Positions 35,594 through 47,459 of a DNA stretch of 64,000 nucleotides are shown here, in pieces. Positions within the stretch are counted from its first letter, which is position 1. Every line of letters begins with the position of its first letter. The position numbers were made by a program, and so were the translations under genes. The stretch comes from Spirometra erinaceieuropaei (lineage: Eukaryota > Platyhelminthes > Cestoda > Diphyllobothriidea > Diphyllobothriidae), in NCBI GenBank assembly GCA_902702965.1, contig CACRXP010000037.1, positions 130,724 to 194,723 of the forward strand. The letters run 5' to 3'. The notes beneath the pieces were generated by a model. It searched no databases, was not told where the DNA came from, and saw nothing but the letters and a program-made list of their open reading frames with translations.

Positions 35594-36891
35594 CTATGAA
35601 CATTCACGGCTCCCCCCTTCATCCGGGATCGTCGAACTTGGTGTGATCACTGCTTGATGGCCAACATTCGAGTCGATAATTGCTGCAATTTCATCACGTG
35701 CGTTGGATGTTGGCGTGATGATTGCTCCACCATCTGACGCACCGACTCCGGTGTTGGGAAAAGTGCTCACCTCTGCGCTCCCTGTATGGCTTGTTACTCC
35801 GCCTAGGCGAAATTTTAGCACGCAGTATGGAGTGGGAAGCTCGTTGCACTTGTTGACGGACTGGGGGCCAGTAAACCATAATTCCAGTAGCTCCCGGCTC
35901 ACGCGGTTGTCACCTCTTGCGAGAATTTCGGCCTCATCGAATTTGAATGTGTGGCCGGATCTCGTCGAATGAGCGTCATTTCTGCGCACCGCTGCCGCGT
36001 GTTCGGCCATTCTCGTTCGGAGCTGTCTTCCGGTTTCTCCGACGTAGCTGCTTTGTCCGCAACTGCACCAGATCCGATAAACGACTCCAGGCGTTTCTAG
36101 CCGTGGCAGTGGGTCTTTCGGTTTCATGACCAGACGCCTGATGGTTGCCTCCGTTCTGCGTGCCACTCCAACCCCAAGTGGTGCGAGAAGGCGGCCGACA
36201 GCTTCCGAAACGTTCTTGACATACGGAAGTGCCCGCCAAGATTTGGTGTCCGTGCGGTTAGGCCTTTCGTCCCTTTTGCGTATGCACCGGTTGACGAAGT
36301 TGCGCGGGTAGCCATTGGCTTTGAAGACCCGTCGGAGGTATTGTAGTTCGGCAATTTTGTCTTCCGGCTCACTGCAGTGCGTTTCGACATGCCGATAGAG
36401 CGTCCTTACACAACTGCGTTTGTGGCTGATTGGGTGGTTACTGTTGAAGTTCAGTACTTGCATCGTATTTGTCGCTTTCCTGAACAATTTGGTTTTTAGT
36501 TCACCACAATCTTTGCGGCATACGCGGACATCCAGGAAGGCCAGCTGGTTGCTCTCTTCCTCCTCCATCGTAAATTGAATGTCCGGGAAGACGGCGTTGA
36601 GGTGTTCTTGGAATGTCAACACCTGATCCCGTTCGATGACGACGAAGGTGTCATCCACATACCGGGCCCAGAATTTCGGTCTGTGGTGTTGGAAGACCAG
36701 CGATTCTAACCGTTGTAGGACCGCCTCGGCGATGAATCCCGAAATCGGTGAACCCATTGGTGTGCCCTTCACCTGTTCGTAGATTGTCCCGTTGAACGTG
36801 AAGTACGTCCTGAGACAGAGCTTCAGGAGCTGAAGGATTTGGGCGTGTCCAAGACGGTTCTCCGTTTCATCGTATTTGCTTTGTAGTAGCA
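35594..36891 (-). CDS. PLE reverse transcriptase / GIY-YIG endonuclease, 5' part in gap
   Basis: About 432 codons are visible, ending in stop at 35594. In order they contain the RT palm with GTPMGSPISG (motif B), ARYVDDTFVVIE (motif C, the catalytic Asp pair present), FLDVRVCRKDC, the thumb/linker with NFVNRCIRKRDERPN, and the GIY-YIG endonuclease VVYRIWCSCGQSSYVGETGR with the following R-T-R-M-A-E-H and FDEAEILARGDN. PLE proteins prime at nicked DNA ends and copy their own RNA. Relative to the copy at 45.8-46.9 kb it lacks four codons after AAAVRRND. An open frame through the N run should not be read as protein. Confidence 0.85.
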
Positions 36892-37879
36892 NNNNNNNNN
36901 NNNNNNNNNNNNNNNNNNNNNNNNNNNNNNNNNNNNNNNNNNNNNNNNNNNNNNNNNNNNNNNNNNNNNNNNNNNNNNNNNNNNNNNNNNNNNNNNNNNN
37001 NNNNNNNNNNNNNNNNNNNNNNNNNNNNNNNNNNNNNNNNNNNNNNNNNNNNNNNNNNNNNNNNNNNNNNNNNNNNNNNNNNNNNNNNNNNNNNNNNNNN
37101 NNNNNNNNNNNNNNNNNNNNNNNNNNNNNNNNNNNNNNNNNNNNNNNNNNNNNNNNNNNNNNNNNNNNNNNNNNNNNNNNNNNNNNNNNNNNNNNNNNNN
37201 NNNNNNNNNNNNNNNNNNNNNNNNNNNNNNNNNNNNNNNNNNNNNNNNNNNNNNNNNNNNNNNNNNNNNNNNNNNNNNNNNNNNNNNNNNNNNNNNNNNN
37301 NNNNNNNNNNNNNNNNNNNNNNNNNNNNNNNNNNNNNNNNNNNNNNNNNNNNNNNNNNNNNNNNNNNNNNNNNNNNNNNNNNNNNNNNNNNNNNNNNNNN
37401 NNNNNNNNNNNNNNNNNNNNNNNNNNNNNNNNNNNNNNNNNNNNNNNNNNNNNNNNNNNNNNNNNNNNNNNNNNNNNNNNNNNNNNNNNNNNNNNNNNNN
37501 NNNNNNNNNNNNNNNNNNNNNNNNNNNNNNNNNNNNNNNNNNNNNNNNNNNNNNNNNNNNNNNNNNNNNNNNNNNNNNNNNNNNNNNNNNNNNNNNNNNN
37601 NNNNNNNNNNNNNNNNNNNNNNNNNNNNNNNNNNNNNNNNNNNNNNNNNNNNNNNNNNNNNNNNNNNNNNNNNNNNNNNNNNNNNNNNNNNNNNNNNNNN
37701 NNNNNNNNNNNNNNNNNNNNNNNNNNNNNNNNNNNNNNNNNNNNNNNNNNNNNNNNNNNNNNNNNNNNNNNNNNNNNNNNNNNNNNNNNNNNNNNNNNNN
37801 NNNNNNNNNNNNNNNNNNNNNNNNNNNNNNNNNNNNNNNNNNNNNNNNNNNNNNNNNNNNNNNNNNNNNNNNNNNNNNN
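36892..37879. other. Assembly gap (988 N)
   Basis: A run of N between the PLE and the first base of duplication copy B. The true distance and content are not known. The left edge of copy B and the missing 5' part of the PLE are hidden here. Confidence 0.99.
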
Positions 37880-38077
37880 ATAATAAACCCCTAAAAAGCG
37901 GTATTTGTCGACTCTCCAACGTCGAAAAACGACATACAAAAACAATCCCTGCTTGTAGTTTTCACCCGAATGCTAGAGACTACAGGTAGCTACCTAGGCT
38001 GTACACAAGTGACTGAAGCAACATTTTCACAAATATCAACAGAAAATAAGATAAAGTTGATAAGGAGACGGAATTAC

Positions 38078-38644
38078 CTTTGATTTTCTGATAGAGCAAC
38101 ATCAGTGCAATACTGTCTCGAAACCACCCGATTTCACGAAACCTCACAACTTCACACGGTGGATTTTCGCAACATAGGACGGCAGGCAACTCGAATTCAC
38201 CCATCACTACCACAATAAACCGCGTATTCCATTCGCTGAAGCTTCGGTGTCCTTGAAGTCGCTTAAATAAATGAAGAAGATGGTTCACAAAAAAATCCTC
38301 AAATTCATCTTGATCCGACTCTGTGACTAGAAAGAGCACTCTACTGGCCTGTGAGAAGAGTGTGGCGTATATTTTGTAAGGGTCGCGCCATAGGCCTTGT
38401 GGGATTAGGTCAGGTGTAGAGATGTGTGTCACTGACAGAGCGGGATTTTGATTCATCACGTGATTGGCCATGTGTCTCGCCAAATCGTCTGAATTGTAAA
38501 GCGCTTCAATCCGACCCTTTCGCCTCCATTGTCGATCCGTCGAAGCAGACTTCTCGATTTCACCAGCATAACACGAAACGGGTAGGATAAGGGCGTGAAA
38601 GTATGTACCGCGTCCCATTTCTGAGTTCTTTAGAAGTCCTGTAT
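38078..38644 (-). CDS. SEFIR-like domain exon, copy B
   Basis: Same acceptor (GTTTTTCAG), donor (AAAG|GTAATT), length and phase as the exon at 27525-28091. Over the shared coding stretch only two bases differ, near 38490 and 38513; both are synonymous (Ser and Arg codons), so the proteins are identical. Nearby non-coding DNA carries several differences per hundred bases. Because the exon is phase 1-1, the transcript could include either copy, or both in tandem, without a frame change. The domain reading and its doubts are the same as for copy A. Confidence 0.5.
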
Positions 38645-41600
38645 CTGAAAAACACCCGCATCTTGTGGTTTGCCTGTGATGGCAGACAATGCTCGTTCAC
38701 CAATCGCAGGTGTGCAGGAGGACATGATCAGCTATTTGAGGTTATACGATTGGTTGTTGGTAGTCGGGTGTGCTAATCGAACTTGCTCGCAAGTGGTCTC
38801 ACAGATGACGCAACGGCACGCGCCACAAAAGCGCTTAATGAGACTGTCTGTTGTGCACAGCAGGGGATGCACATCTCTTAGGTTGTCCGTGGCATGTTAG
38901 CTTGGTTATTACTGGTTAATTGAAAAGAAACACTGCACAACGCAGTGCTAACACAATAACACATTGCAAGTATCGATGTATTCCTGATGTAATTAGAAGT
39001 GGATCCAAGCACAAAGTGGTCTGACGTAAAACAGGCAGTGATGTGCCGATACTTGGCAGTCATGACGGGAGACCTCCACTCTACCAGATTTCGTGTCCTC
39101 GAATTTCCCGAACCTTGAGAACGCAAGGCTGTACAGGATCTTTTCAGAGTATCGTAATTTGTGTAAATTGAGGCCGTTGCCTTGACTACTATACGGCGTC
39201 CGTTGGCACAGTGATACCGGCAGCGTATGGACAATGAAGATGAGAGATATATTTTTTTATAATCAAGGCAAATAGGGTGGAGTCGAAGTGAGACAAGTCT
39301 ACTCTTGTTACCCGACCTCAAAGTATGCCATCTGATTAATTTTGTAAAGTGTTCGGCCATTACAATGCGCATTGCGTCAGACGGAGGTTCTTGCCGTAGG
39401 CCTTTAGACGTTCTTTTTGTGCCACAACAGGTGAAAAAGAACTGCGCAAGTCGGCGATTTCCTAGTGGCGTTGCGCATCAAGAAGGTTTTACTGAGTTCG
39501 AATGCAGGTACCAACCCGTTTTCGATTAGGCTATTCTGGACGCACAACTTCTCGCCTAGTGCAGCACTGCCTCAAAGCAACACCTTTCACGCAGCATGGA
39601 CCGCTGATATTTCCAGTTGTGGGCAGTCCTAGCACTTGACTGATGCAGCATTCGCACGATTATTTGTTCGAATAGGAGGTAGTTATATGTTACTGTTAGA
39701 CTTCAAGCCGCCTCAAAGGACTCAGGACAAAACGCTTGCTTGAAACCTTTTGAGTAATAACAGAGATGAGACATTATTAACTGGAAACTGCCACCGAACA
39801 TGATTGGATTTTTACCAAAAGTGGTGCGAAAGCATCCGAAGAGTTCATCAGTGGGCTAGAACCCTAGCACTTTTGTCATACATCCACAAGAAGCGATGAA
39901 ATTTGTAAATGAATTTTTCGCTTACGTCTGTGAAGACGGATGACTAAAGTAGAAATGTTAAGAGCATGTTACAGTCCGTGTCCGACCTCATGAAATGTTA
40001 ACCGAAATTGTACACTAATTTTTCGATTAAGAAGGATTACTTAGGCGGGGCTGTAATATTAATTATCACGCGGGCATAATCTGCTGATATTTCAGACTCG
40101 CCAAAATGTTGGTTTTTGAGTGCACTTCTTTGCAATCTCCTGCAAAAACAGCATTCTGTGAAAAATGGTCACTTATGTAGCATGCATTTTTCGCGATGAT
40201 TTTCGATAGACTTATGAACTCAAGTGTAGAAAACATGCACAAAATATGCCCTCTTCCAATTATGTGGAAGAAAACTACGTCGTCTTCATAATTTGTGCTC
40301 TGAGGAATTACATATGTGGGTCTTGAAAAGTCTTCAAATTCTCGAGTACTTTGGAGCCAGATCAGCCGTTGAGTTAGCGCTTGGCGACTTCGGTCAGCAA
40401 GGTGTATGCTTTCCCCGTAAATAAAATCATATATTCCTCTAGGTATTTAAGAAGATGAAATGTATAATTCATATAATTTTTAACTTTATGCAGACTATGC
40501 TGCATATTTCATATGAGGCATTAAGAGGAAGCCAGGTATGATGATGTAGGAATGGTCTTAAAAATTCCACAATTAGAAACATTTTTAAAGCCAAAAGATA
40601 CCCTTTCTTTTTGTATGAAATGTAAAGATGGCGTGATCTGCTATAAAATTAATAAGATAAGGCCCAGTTTTGCGCAGGTTTTCCACAAAATATACTTGCA
40701 TTGATAAGGCCATAGAAAATAAATGTGGAAGATGTACGCTACTTGAGTAGTCACTTTTAACGAGTACGATTTATGCAGGAGGTTACAAAGAAAAGCATTC
40801 AAAAGCCAACGGTCTGGCGAGTCTGAAATATTGTAAGATTATGCCGCATCACAATCAGTATTACAATCCGACCTAAGTAACCCATCCTAGTCGAAAACGC
40901 ATTTCGCGATGTCGCCTATCATTTTAGGAGATCGGTCACTCACTGCACCTTCACGGACAAATTTTCACACCACATATTTTTGCAGAAAGATTTTTTCTTA
41001 CCCGACAAATTGATTTAGGTGGTCTTTTAAGCAAAAAATATTAAACAGTGCGTCCCATAGCTTCCGCAGAAAAAAATTCAAGATACCTGGGCGCGAATCT
41101 TCATCATATAGTGTTTCCGAAAAGCAGTTGCTGAGCAAGGAAAAGTCTTACTGCCCAAAGAAATTTGGCAGATGATTAATCTATCTGCCAGGACGCATTT
41201 TCTTCATAGCTTACGACCAAAAATTAAAATATATTAGTATTTGTTAGGAATTTTTCAGGTTACATATTGCAAGAAGGGCATTCTACTTCCTAAAAAACTT
41301 GTTCTAAGGCGGGAAACGTCATCACTAAGCACCGTAGACTGAAATAGGCATTTACCGCTTATGCATTTTCATCGGGAAATAGGAAGGTCACAAATTAGCC
41401 CTTCGGTCATTAAGCCATTGAATGAAATATTCAAGTCACAGACTTAAGCGCCAGCAACTTCGATCGGAATACTTAGTTATGCGATGGTAACGATGCACTC
41501 TGATTGTAGGACACAATGCGTTTGCTTCCGTTTTGCGTTAGCTCGCTGGCCATAGTTTCATTTAATTGATGCGAGCAAGTGTTACTTAGAATATCCATTT

Positions 41601-42470
41601 TAGGCCCAGTTTCGCTGCTATATCCTGAGCATACCAGAAGAGAGTTGCGTAGGTAAACCGACTTTAAGGAAAGGAATGATGCTAAAGTCACTGGTTATAT
41701 ATAGATGTATAGCATCTCTAGTTACACATATTTTAAACCATATTCAAACCATCTTCCTCTACCTCTTAGGTCGAGTTTTCTAGCCTTTCTTGACGGCTTT
41801 CTCAAAATATTTTAGTGAGGGTATCAGATCTCGAACTATTTCTTAAGGCAGTAGTTTTGCGTGTTGGGATCCACATTTAATGACATTCTTCCAAGTACTC
41901 AAATGCGAAGACTACTTTTTAATTCTGTTACTTTTGCAGTGTGCGCAATAGTCCGATTGATAAAAACGCCAGTCTCATACTAAAAAAATAAAAACATGTG
42001 TGCCTACTCACATAAACAAAGTACACATGCGTCCTTAATTTGCATTCGGCCGTGTATTCTTTTCAAATGGAGTTAGCGTCTTGTTCATTGCACATGCGCT
42101 TTTTGTGTCTAGCGTGACGTATGATTAAATGCTCGCGTAGCTGTGATACTCGTCGAGCTACGCAGGTGTCAAAGTTGAAAACAGGCGTTTCCTTCTGCCC
42201 TAGGAACTCTGCCTTAACGCCGCACATGCTGCCGCATTTGGAAAAGGAACAAATGGTGGAAATGTTGCCTTCCTGTGCATTTACGCCTTTACCTGCTCCT
42301 GTGGAGCAGGTTTTATTGCTCGTATGAGTCGGCGCCTATCACATAACAATACGAGAACACCTACCGCCATGGCTGAGGAAAGTTAAAGTTAAGAGCATAC
42401 GACAGTTCGACCGTCGTTTCCGACGATGTCCACCGTGTGCTCTACCGCGAGCTGAGAGCAGGCATGGCGA
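38645..42470. other. AT-rich intron-like DNA in duplication copy B
   Basis: Counterpart of 28092-31908. ORFs here (38878-39372, 41473-41691) are not kept at the protein level between the copies and are not called. Confidence 0.5.
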
Positions 42471-42856
42471 CTTGCGCGTGACATAGTTTATGATGATAGG
42501 AGACTTACGAAGCGTCTACTGCACTCCCCCCTACCCCACCTGCACCCGGTGTGAAGACAAAGTCAAGAAGATCGGAGGCGGGGGAGGGCGCAGGTGGATG
42601 GCAGGTCGAGTCCACACTTTGGCGCTCCACACCACCTGGTCCACATAGCAAATGACCAGGTTTTTGACCAACAACAACAACAAGGGAGATTGGTAGGGGT
42701 CCCAGTGTGCGCGACGTACGCGGGCAACCGAGTTTGCTACCACTCCCCGAAACGTTGGCATTTGTTATAGGGCGCAATCCGATAACGCCTGCCAGTGTGC
42801 GATATGGCGCCGGTGTTGATCCAACGCATCTACAACGTGGCCCGGTTAAGAGCACT

Positions 42857-42858
<2 letters not shown>

Positions 42859-42894
<36 letters not shown>
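42859..42894. repeat. (AC)18 microsatellite
   Basis: A pure AC run where copy A has only a few units, so it expanded after the duplication or shrank in copy A. Confidence 0.95.
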
Positions 42895-42896
<2 letters not shown>

Positions 42897-43858
42897 CAGT
42901 TTGAACTTCGTTTCGGATAAGGTCGACCTTATGATCCACAGCAGGTTGCAGCAGACACGGTGATCTGCGCGTGAATTATTTTAAAGTGATAGCAAACCTG
43001 CGCAGCGTCTACCGCTCTCTCCTTCTTTCCTAATCCCCACCTGGATCCGGTGTCATAACAGAGTCGATAAGACCGGAAGCGGGGGAGGCTGCAGGTGGCT
43101 GGTACAGCCGAAGCCACATTTGGGCGTGCCATAAAGGCGACATTAAAAAGGAGCCATTGTAGCCTGACTCTTAGACCACCAGACGACCACTCCAAATAAA
43201 CACAGAACACTGGGCCATCTGCGACGTCCAAGGTATCCCGTCAGTTAGCAACCTTTCAAGACACGGTTTTTAGCGCACCAGGATAGCTTCAAGCGCGTTA
43301 GATTGTTTATAGTGAAGAGAATGCACTGAGTCATAGACGTCAGTCTCCCTTACAATTCTCAGGCCTCAGCCACTGTCCGAACCGGTCAGTTGGCTGATGT
43401 GGGAAATGGGAGCGGTGGCTGACATGTCCAGTGACCTTGGATGCGCGCGCAACATGCACGATCTGGCCCCGAACAAAAACACCAGGATTTCACACGACGG
43501 TGTTGAGCGGCGTACATCTCACATAAGAGAGAGAGAGAGTGCTGTAGGTCACGTTAAGAAGGAGATGTTCCAGTCTGGTTCCCAACCCACCAGTACTCCA
43601 CTTCACGCAGCTGGACGGGCTGCGTGGACTGAGTTGGGGCGTCAGTCAGCCGCCTTACAAGCCACGGCGCCTGACGCGCCATGACAGTCTCAGATTCGGG
43701 TCACGCATGCAGCTGGGGAGCCGCATGGAGACGGAGTCAATACGCACACTTTCCATTTGCGCAGGAGATGGTATTTTGATGCTTGTGGTGGGTAATGTCG
43801 ATGTGCGATGAGATGCTGGTGAGGGAGGACGTGATGGTGTGGCTCAGCCGGCAGTTCT

Positions 43859-44164
43859 CTACTGCAGGTTTTCGTGAAAGAGCATGTGGCCGAAGAGGAT
43901 GATGCGGTGCATGAATGTGCGAGGGCAGTGTGGACAGTGGAGTCGGATTCGGTAGGTGTATGTGGATGCTTCGGGCACTGGTTCGTCAGTCTCTGTGCGA
44001 TGGATTCTCAAGTGACCGTCCATGCCGATCTGTGAGGCGAAGGTGTGGTCGCAGTGAGGGCAGGTATGCACCAGGTCCTCACCACTAGTGTCGGCGATAA
44101 TGGTGCTGGTGTCTTTTGGTGTGTCAGGATTGTGGGAAATGTTGATGTGCATGGCAGACACCAC
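43859..44164 (-). pseudogene. C2H2 zinc-finger tail of the LINE (copy B)
   Basis: Two C2H2 fingers as in copy A, with all Cys and His ligands present (CPHCDHTFASQIG...H and CPHCPRTFMHRII...H). About ten residues differ from copy A, consistent with a relic without selection. Confidence 0.75.
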
Positions 44165-44195
44165 AGCGGCAGGCGTTGAGGCCTTGGAGAATGAG

Positions 44196-44250
44196 GAAGA
44201 AGAAGAAGAAGAAGAAGAAGAAGAAGAAGAAGAAGAAGAAGAAGAAGAAG
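44196..44250. repeat. (GAA)n / serine-coding tract
   Basis: About 18 GAA units, the shorter partner of the tract at 33655-33726. Confidence 0.9.
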
Positions 44251-45720
44251 GGACGAAGATGGAAGTGATGGTTCGGGAGGGGAGCCAGCGTTAGTTGACA
44301 GTGTAGGGGACGAGGGAGAAGTGAACGGAGAATTGATGGTTGGTGCAGTCCGAGTGCCGCAGTTGGTCCGAAGATGTACAACAAGTCAAGTTAACGTTCG
44401 GAATGTCCACTGACGCAGTGGGCACGTTGAGGACGGCTGGGCCTTCGCATTGCGACGTGGGCGCAGCTGAGATTTGTGCGCTTCTCGTTTGGCTTTCGCG
44501 GTGGCAATGCAGTTTGCCTCGTAGATCGCTCCGCCTGTCTTCACTGTCCTCCTCGAGGTCAGTCGGTCTGGAAAGAGGCCTTGCCAGTTGCCGGATTGGT
44601 CTGCGGACGCTTCAGTTAGGTCTTCAGGGCATCCTTGTTCGACGGATTTGGCCTCCTTGGCGGCGGGGCCCCGTGGCGACATCTCCATTGAAGAGCCTTT
44701 TGGGTGGCGTACCAGCGCAGTTGCAGTTGCCTCAGCGTGGCGTGAATGCTGAGAATTTCTGTCCGCTCTTGCACGTCGCTGTTGGGGATCAGGTCCTGCC
44801 ATCCCAGTTTCAGCATTCGTGGAAGACAACTGAGGTGGAAGTGGTCGAGTCTGTGTGCCTGCTTTACGTACACAATTTAAGTCTATGCTCCATACAGCAA
44901 CGTCAGGAGGATGACTGCCTTGTACATTTTCAGCTTTTTGTTGAGATGGAGACCGTGACGGTTCCACACGGTGCTTGCAGACAGCCGAAGGCCTGGCTGG
45001 CTTTTGAAATTCGGCGGGCAACTTTGTTGTAGATTTTAGTGCTGTGGGAGGGGATGCGGCTCAGATACATTACGTTGTCCACCAACTGCAATTGGATGCC
45101 GCTCACGCTGATTTGCGGCGCATTGTGGAGGGATGTGTTGGGTGGCGGTTGGTGCATGAAAACCGTCTTCTCCGTGTTGATGATCGGATCGAAGTTCTCG
45201 CAGGCGGCCGCGAAGAGACTTTGTTCCAAGTGATTATTCAGATTACTTAGACGGATGAGAGCGAAAATTTTCCCGGCGATGTTCAGCAAGGAGATGCCTC
45301 CGTGGTTGTCGCATAGCTGGCGGTTTCGTTTCCGCATGAATAGATGCACGATTTTAGAATCCTTGAAATCCTGCGCGATTCTCCTTGACGCCACATCATC
45401 TGGAGGAGCGCCGCCAGTTGATCCGTGAGTTGGGGCTACCATGCTTGTAGATCTCAGCAGGGATCTCGTCGAATCCGGGTGCTTTCACGCTGTAAAGTTG
45501 CCGGACGGCCCTGATGGGCGGTAGGTTAAGGTCAGCATTGGTCTCCAACTGCGGCAGACAGGCGATGGCAGCGTTAGAGATGGTGAAGGCGCGGTTGAGG
45601 ACGCCTCTGAAGTGTTAGACTCATCGCTGTATTGCCAATAGAAGGGAAGAGACGAGTCCCAGGAAGTAGTCTTGAAGAAGCAGACACGATCGCCGGGACA
45701 AGAGCTTTATTCGCCTGACG

Positions 45721-45750
45721 TTTCGGATTCCTACTCGAATCCATCATCAG
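45721..45750 (-). ncRNA. Hammerhead-like core, left end of the dimer
   Basis: CTGATGA, a 6-bp stem (GGATTC/GAATCC) with a six-base loop, then GAAA on the minus strand, identical to the core in the PLE at 35438. Confidence 0.55.
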
Positions 45751-45829
45751 AGACAAAAAGCAGAAACGGGTGGTTGCTGCACAAGGGGCTGCGGTATTTA
45801 TAGGATGCAGTAGCCATGCTACCGCATAC

Positions 45830-47458
45830 CTATGAACATTCACGACTCCCCCCTTCATCCGGGATCGTCGAACTTGGTGTGATCACTGCTTGCTGGCCAA
45901 CATTCGAGTCGATAATTGCTGCAATTTCATCACGTGCGTTGGATGTTGGCGTGATGATTGCTCCACCATCTGACGCACCGACCCCGGTGTTGGGAAAAGT
46001 GTTCACCTCTGCGCTCCCCGCATGGCTTGTTACTCCGCCTAGGCGAAATTTTAGCACGCAGTATGGAGTGGGAAGCTCGTTGCACTTGTTGATGGACTGG
46101 GGGCCAGTAAACCATGATTCCAGTAGCTCCCGGCTCACGCGGTTGTCACCTCTTGCGAGAATTTCGGCCTCATCGAATTTGAATGTGTGGCCGGATCTCG
46201 TCGAATGGGCCGCAACTTGAGAGCTGGCGTCATTTCTGCGCACCGCTGCCGCGTGTTCGGCCATTCTCGTTCGGAGCTGTCTTCCGGTTTCTCCGACGTA
46301 GTTGCTTTGTCCGCAACTGCACCAGATCCGATAAACGACTCCAGACGTTTCTAGCCGTGGCAGTGGGTCTTTCGGTTTCATGACCAGACGCCTGATGGTT
46401 GCCTCCGGTCTGTGTGCCACTCCAACCCCAAGTGGTGCGAGAAGGCGGCCGACAGTTTCCGAAACGTTCTTGACATACGGAAGTGCCCGCCAAGATTTGG
46501 TGTCCGTGCGGTTAGGCCTTTCGTCCCTTTTGCGTATGCACCGGTTGACGAAGTTGCGCGGGTAGCCATTGGCTTTGAAGACCCGTCGGAGGTATTGTAG
46601 TTCGGCAATTTTGTCTTCCGGCTCACTGCAGAGCGTCCTTACACAACTGCGTTTGTGGCTGATTGGGTGATTACTGTTGAAGTTCAGTACTTGCATCGTA
46701 TTTGTCGCTTTCCTGAACACTTTGGTTTTTAGTTTACCACAATCTTTGCGGCATACGAGGACATCAAGGAAGGCCAGCTGGTTGTTCTCCTCCTCCTCCA
46801 TCGTAAATTGAATGTCCGGGAAGACGGCGTTGAGATGTTCTTGGAATGTCAACACCTGATCCCGTTCGATGACGACGAAGATGTCATCCACATACCGGGC
46901 CCAGAATTTCGGTCTGTGGTGTTGGAAGACCAGCGATTCTAACCGTTGCAGGATCGCCTCGGCGATGAATCCCGAAACGAATCCCGAATCCCTTCACCTG
47001 TTCGTAGATTGTCCCGTTGAACGTGAAGTACGTCCTGAGACAGAGCTTCAGGAGCTGAAGGATTTGGGCGTGTCCAAGACGGTTATCCGTTTCATCGTAT
47101 TTGCTTTGTAGTAGCAGCTCAATTGTCTCGATCGCCAGGTCCTGGGGAATAGAAGTAAAAGGGATGTAACATCAAAAGATACCATGTCCTCATTTGGATG
47201 GATGCTTACACCTTTGAGTTTCTCCGGGAATTGTGCTGACGAAGAGACCGCGGTGTCTGACTCAGTGGTCAGGAACTTGAGACGCCGGAACAGCCACTTA
47301 GCCAGTCCGTACGTTGGAGTCCTTTTGAGCGACACGATGGGTCGGAGAGGAGCGCCGGCTTTGTGCACCTCTGTGTATTCGCAGATCCGGTTTCTGTATA
47401 GATGTCTCGACAATAATGTGTTACCGAAATGTGTTTCATACAAGCCACCGGTTAACAC
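45830..47458 (-). pseudogene. PLE ORF, minus copy of the dimer
   Basis: Reading right to left: an RT piece with KAGAPLRPIVSLKRTPTYGL and DMVSFDVTSLL (motif A), a frameshift near 47.15 kb, a short deletion and duplication near 46.98 kb that removes the motif B region, then a 353-codon frame (45830-46891). That frame begins in motif C, where the YVDD-like site has become VDDIF, and contains the linker and a complete GIY-YIG domain (VVYRIWCSCGQSNYVGETGR). The N-terminal third of the protein is missing from this copy. Not functional as it stands. Confidence 0.8.
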
Positions 47459-47459
47459 G

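Larger units (their letters stand above)
35438..36891 (-). mobile_element. Penelope-like element, 3' part, cut by the assembly gap
   Basis: A minus-strand PLE whose 3' end (GAAGAAGGAGACACGATCGC on the plus strand) begins at 35438. It contains the 3' flank with a TATAAATACC stretch, a hammerhead-like core, and the longest intact PLE ORF of the window. The 5' part runs into the run of N at 36892. Confidence 0.9.
43840..45632 (-). mobile_element. Decayed APE-type LINE, 3' half (copy B)
   Basis: Counterpart of 33300-35108. Minus-strand pieces include QLCDNHGGISLLNIAGKIFA (RT), then the same jump across the RT core to NTEKTVFMHQPPPN. Then follow HRLDHFHLSCLPRML, a basic segment, the serine run and the zinc fingers. 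The shared RT deletion shows that it predates the segmental duplication. The LINE continues on the far side of the PLE dimer at 49374, so the PLE landed inside it. Confidence 0.8.
37880..45636 (+). repeat. Segmental duplication, copy B
   Basis: Direct repeat of 27328-35112. It starts at once after the gap and runs to the left edge of the PLE dimer. Differences include substitutions, a 36-bp (AC)n tract at 42859, shorter GAA and a 51-bp loss near 43130. The divergence looks higher than expected for sequencing error, but separated haplotypes in the assembly cannot be excluded. Confidence 0.9.

Noticed and set aside
35594..37945. 783-codon ORF running through the assembly gap
   Set aside because: Only the part up to 36891 is sequence. 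The rest is N, and the residues beyond 37879 belong to duplication copy B.
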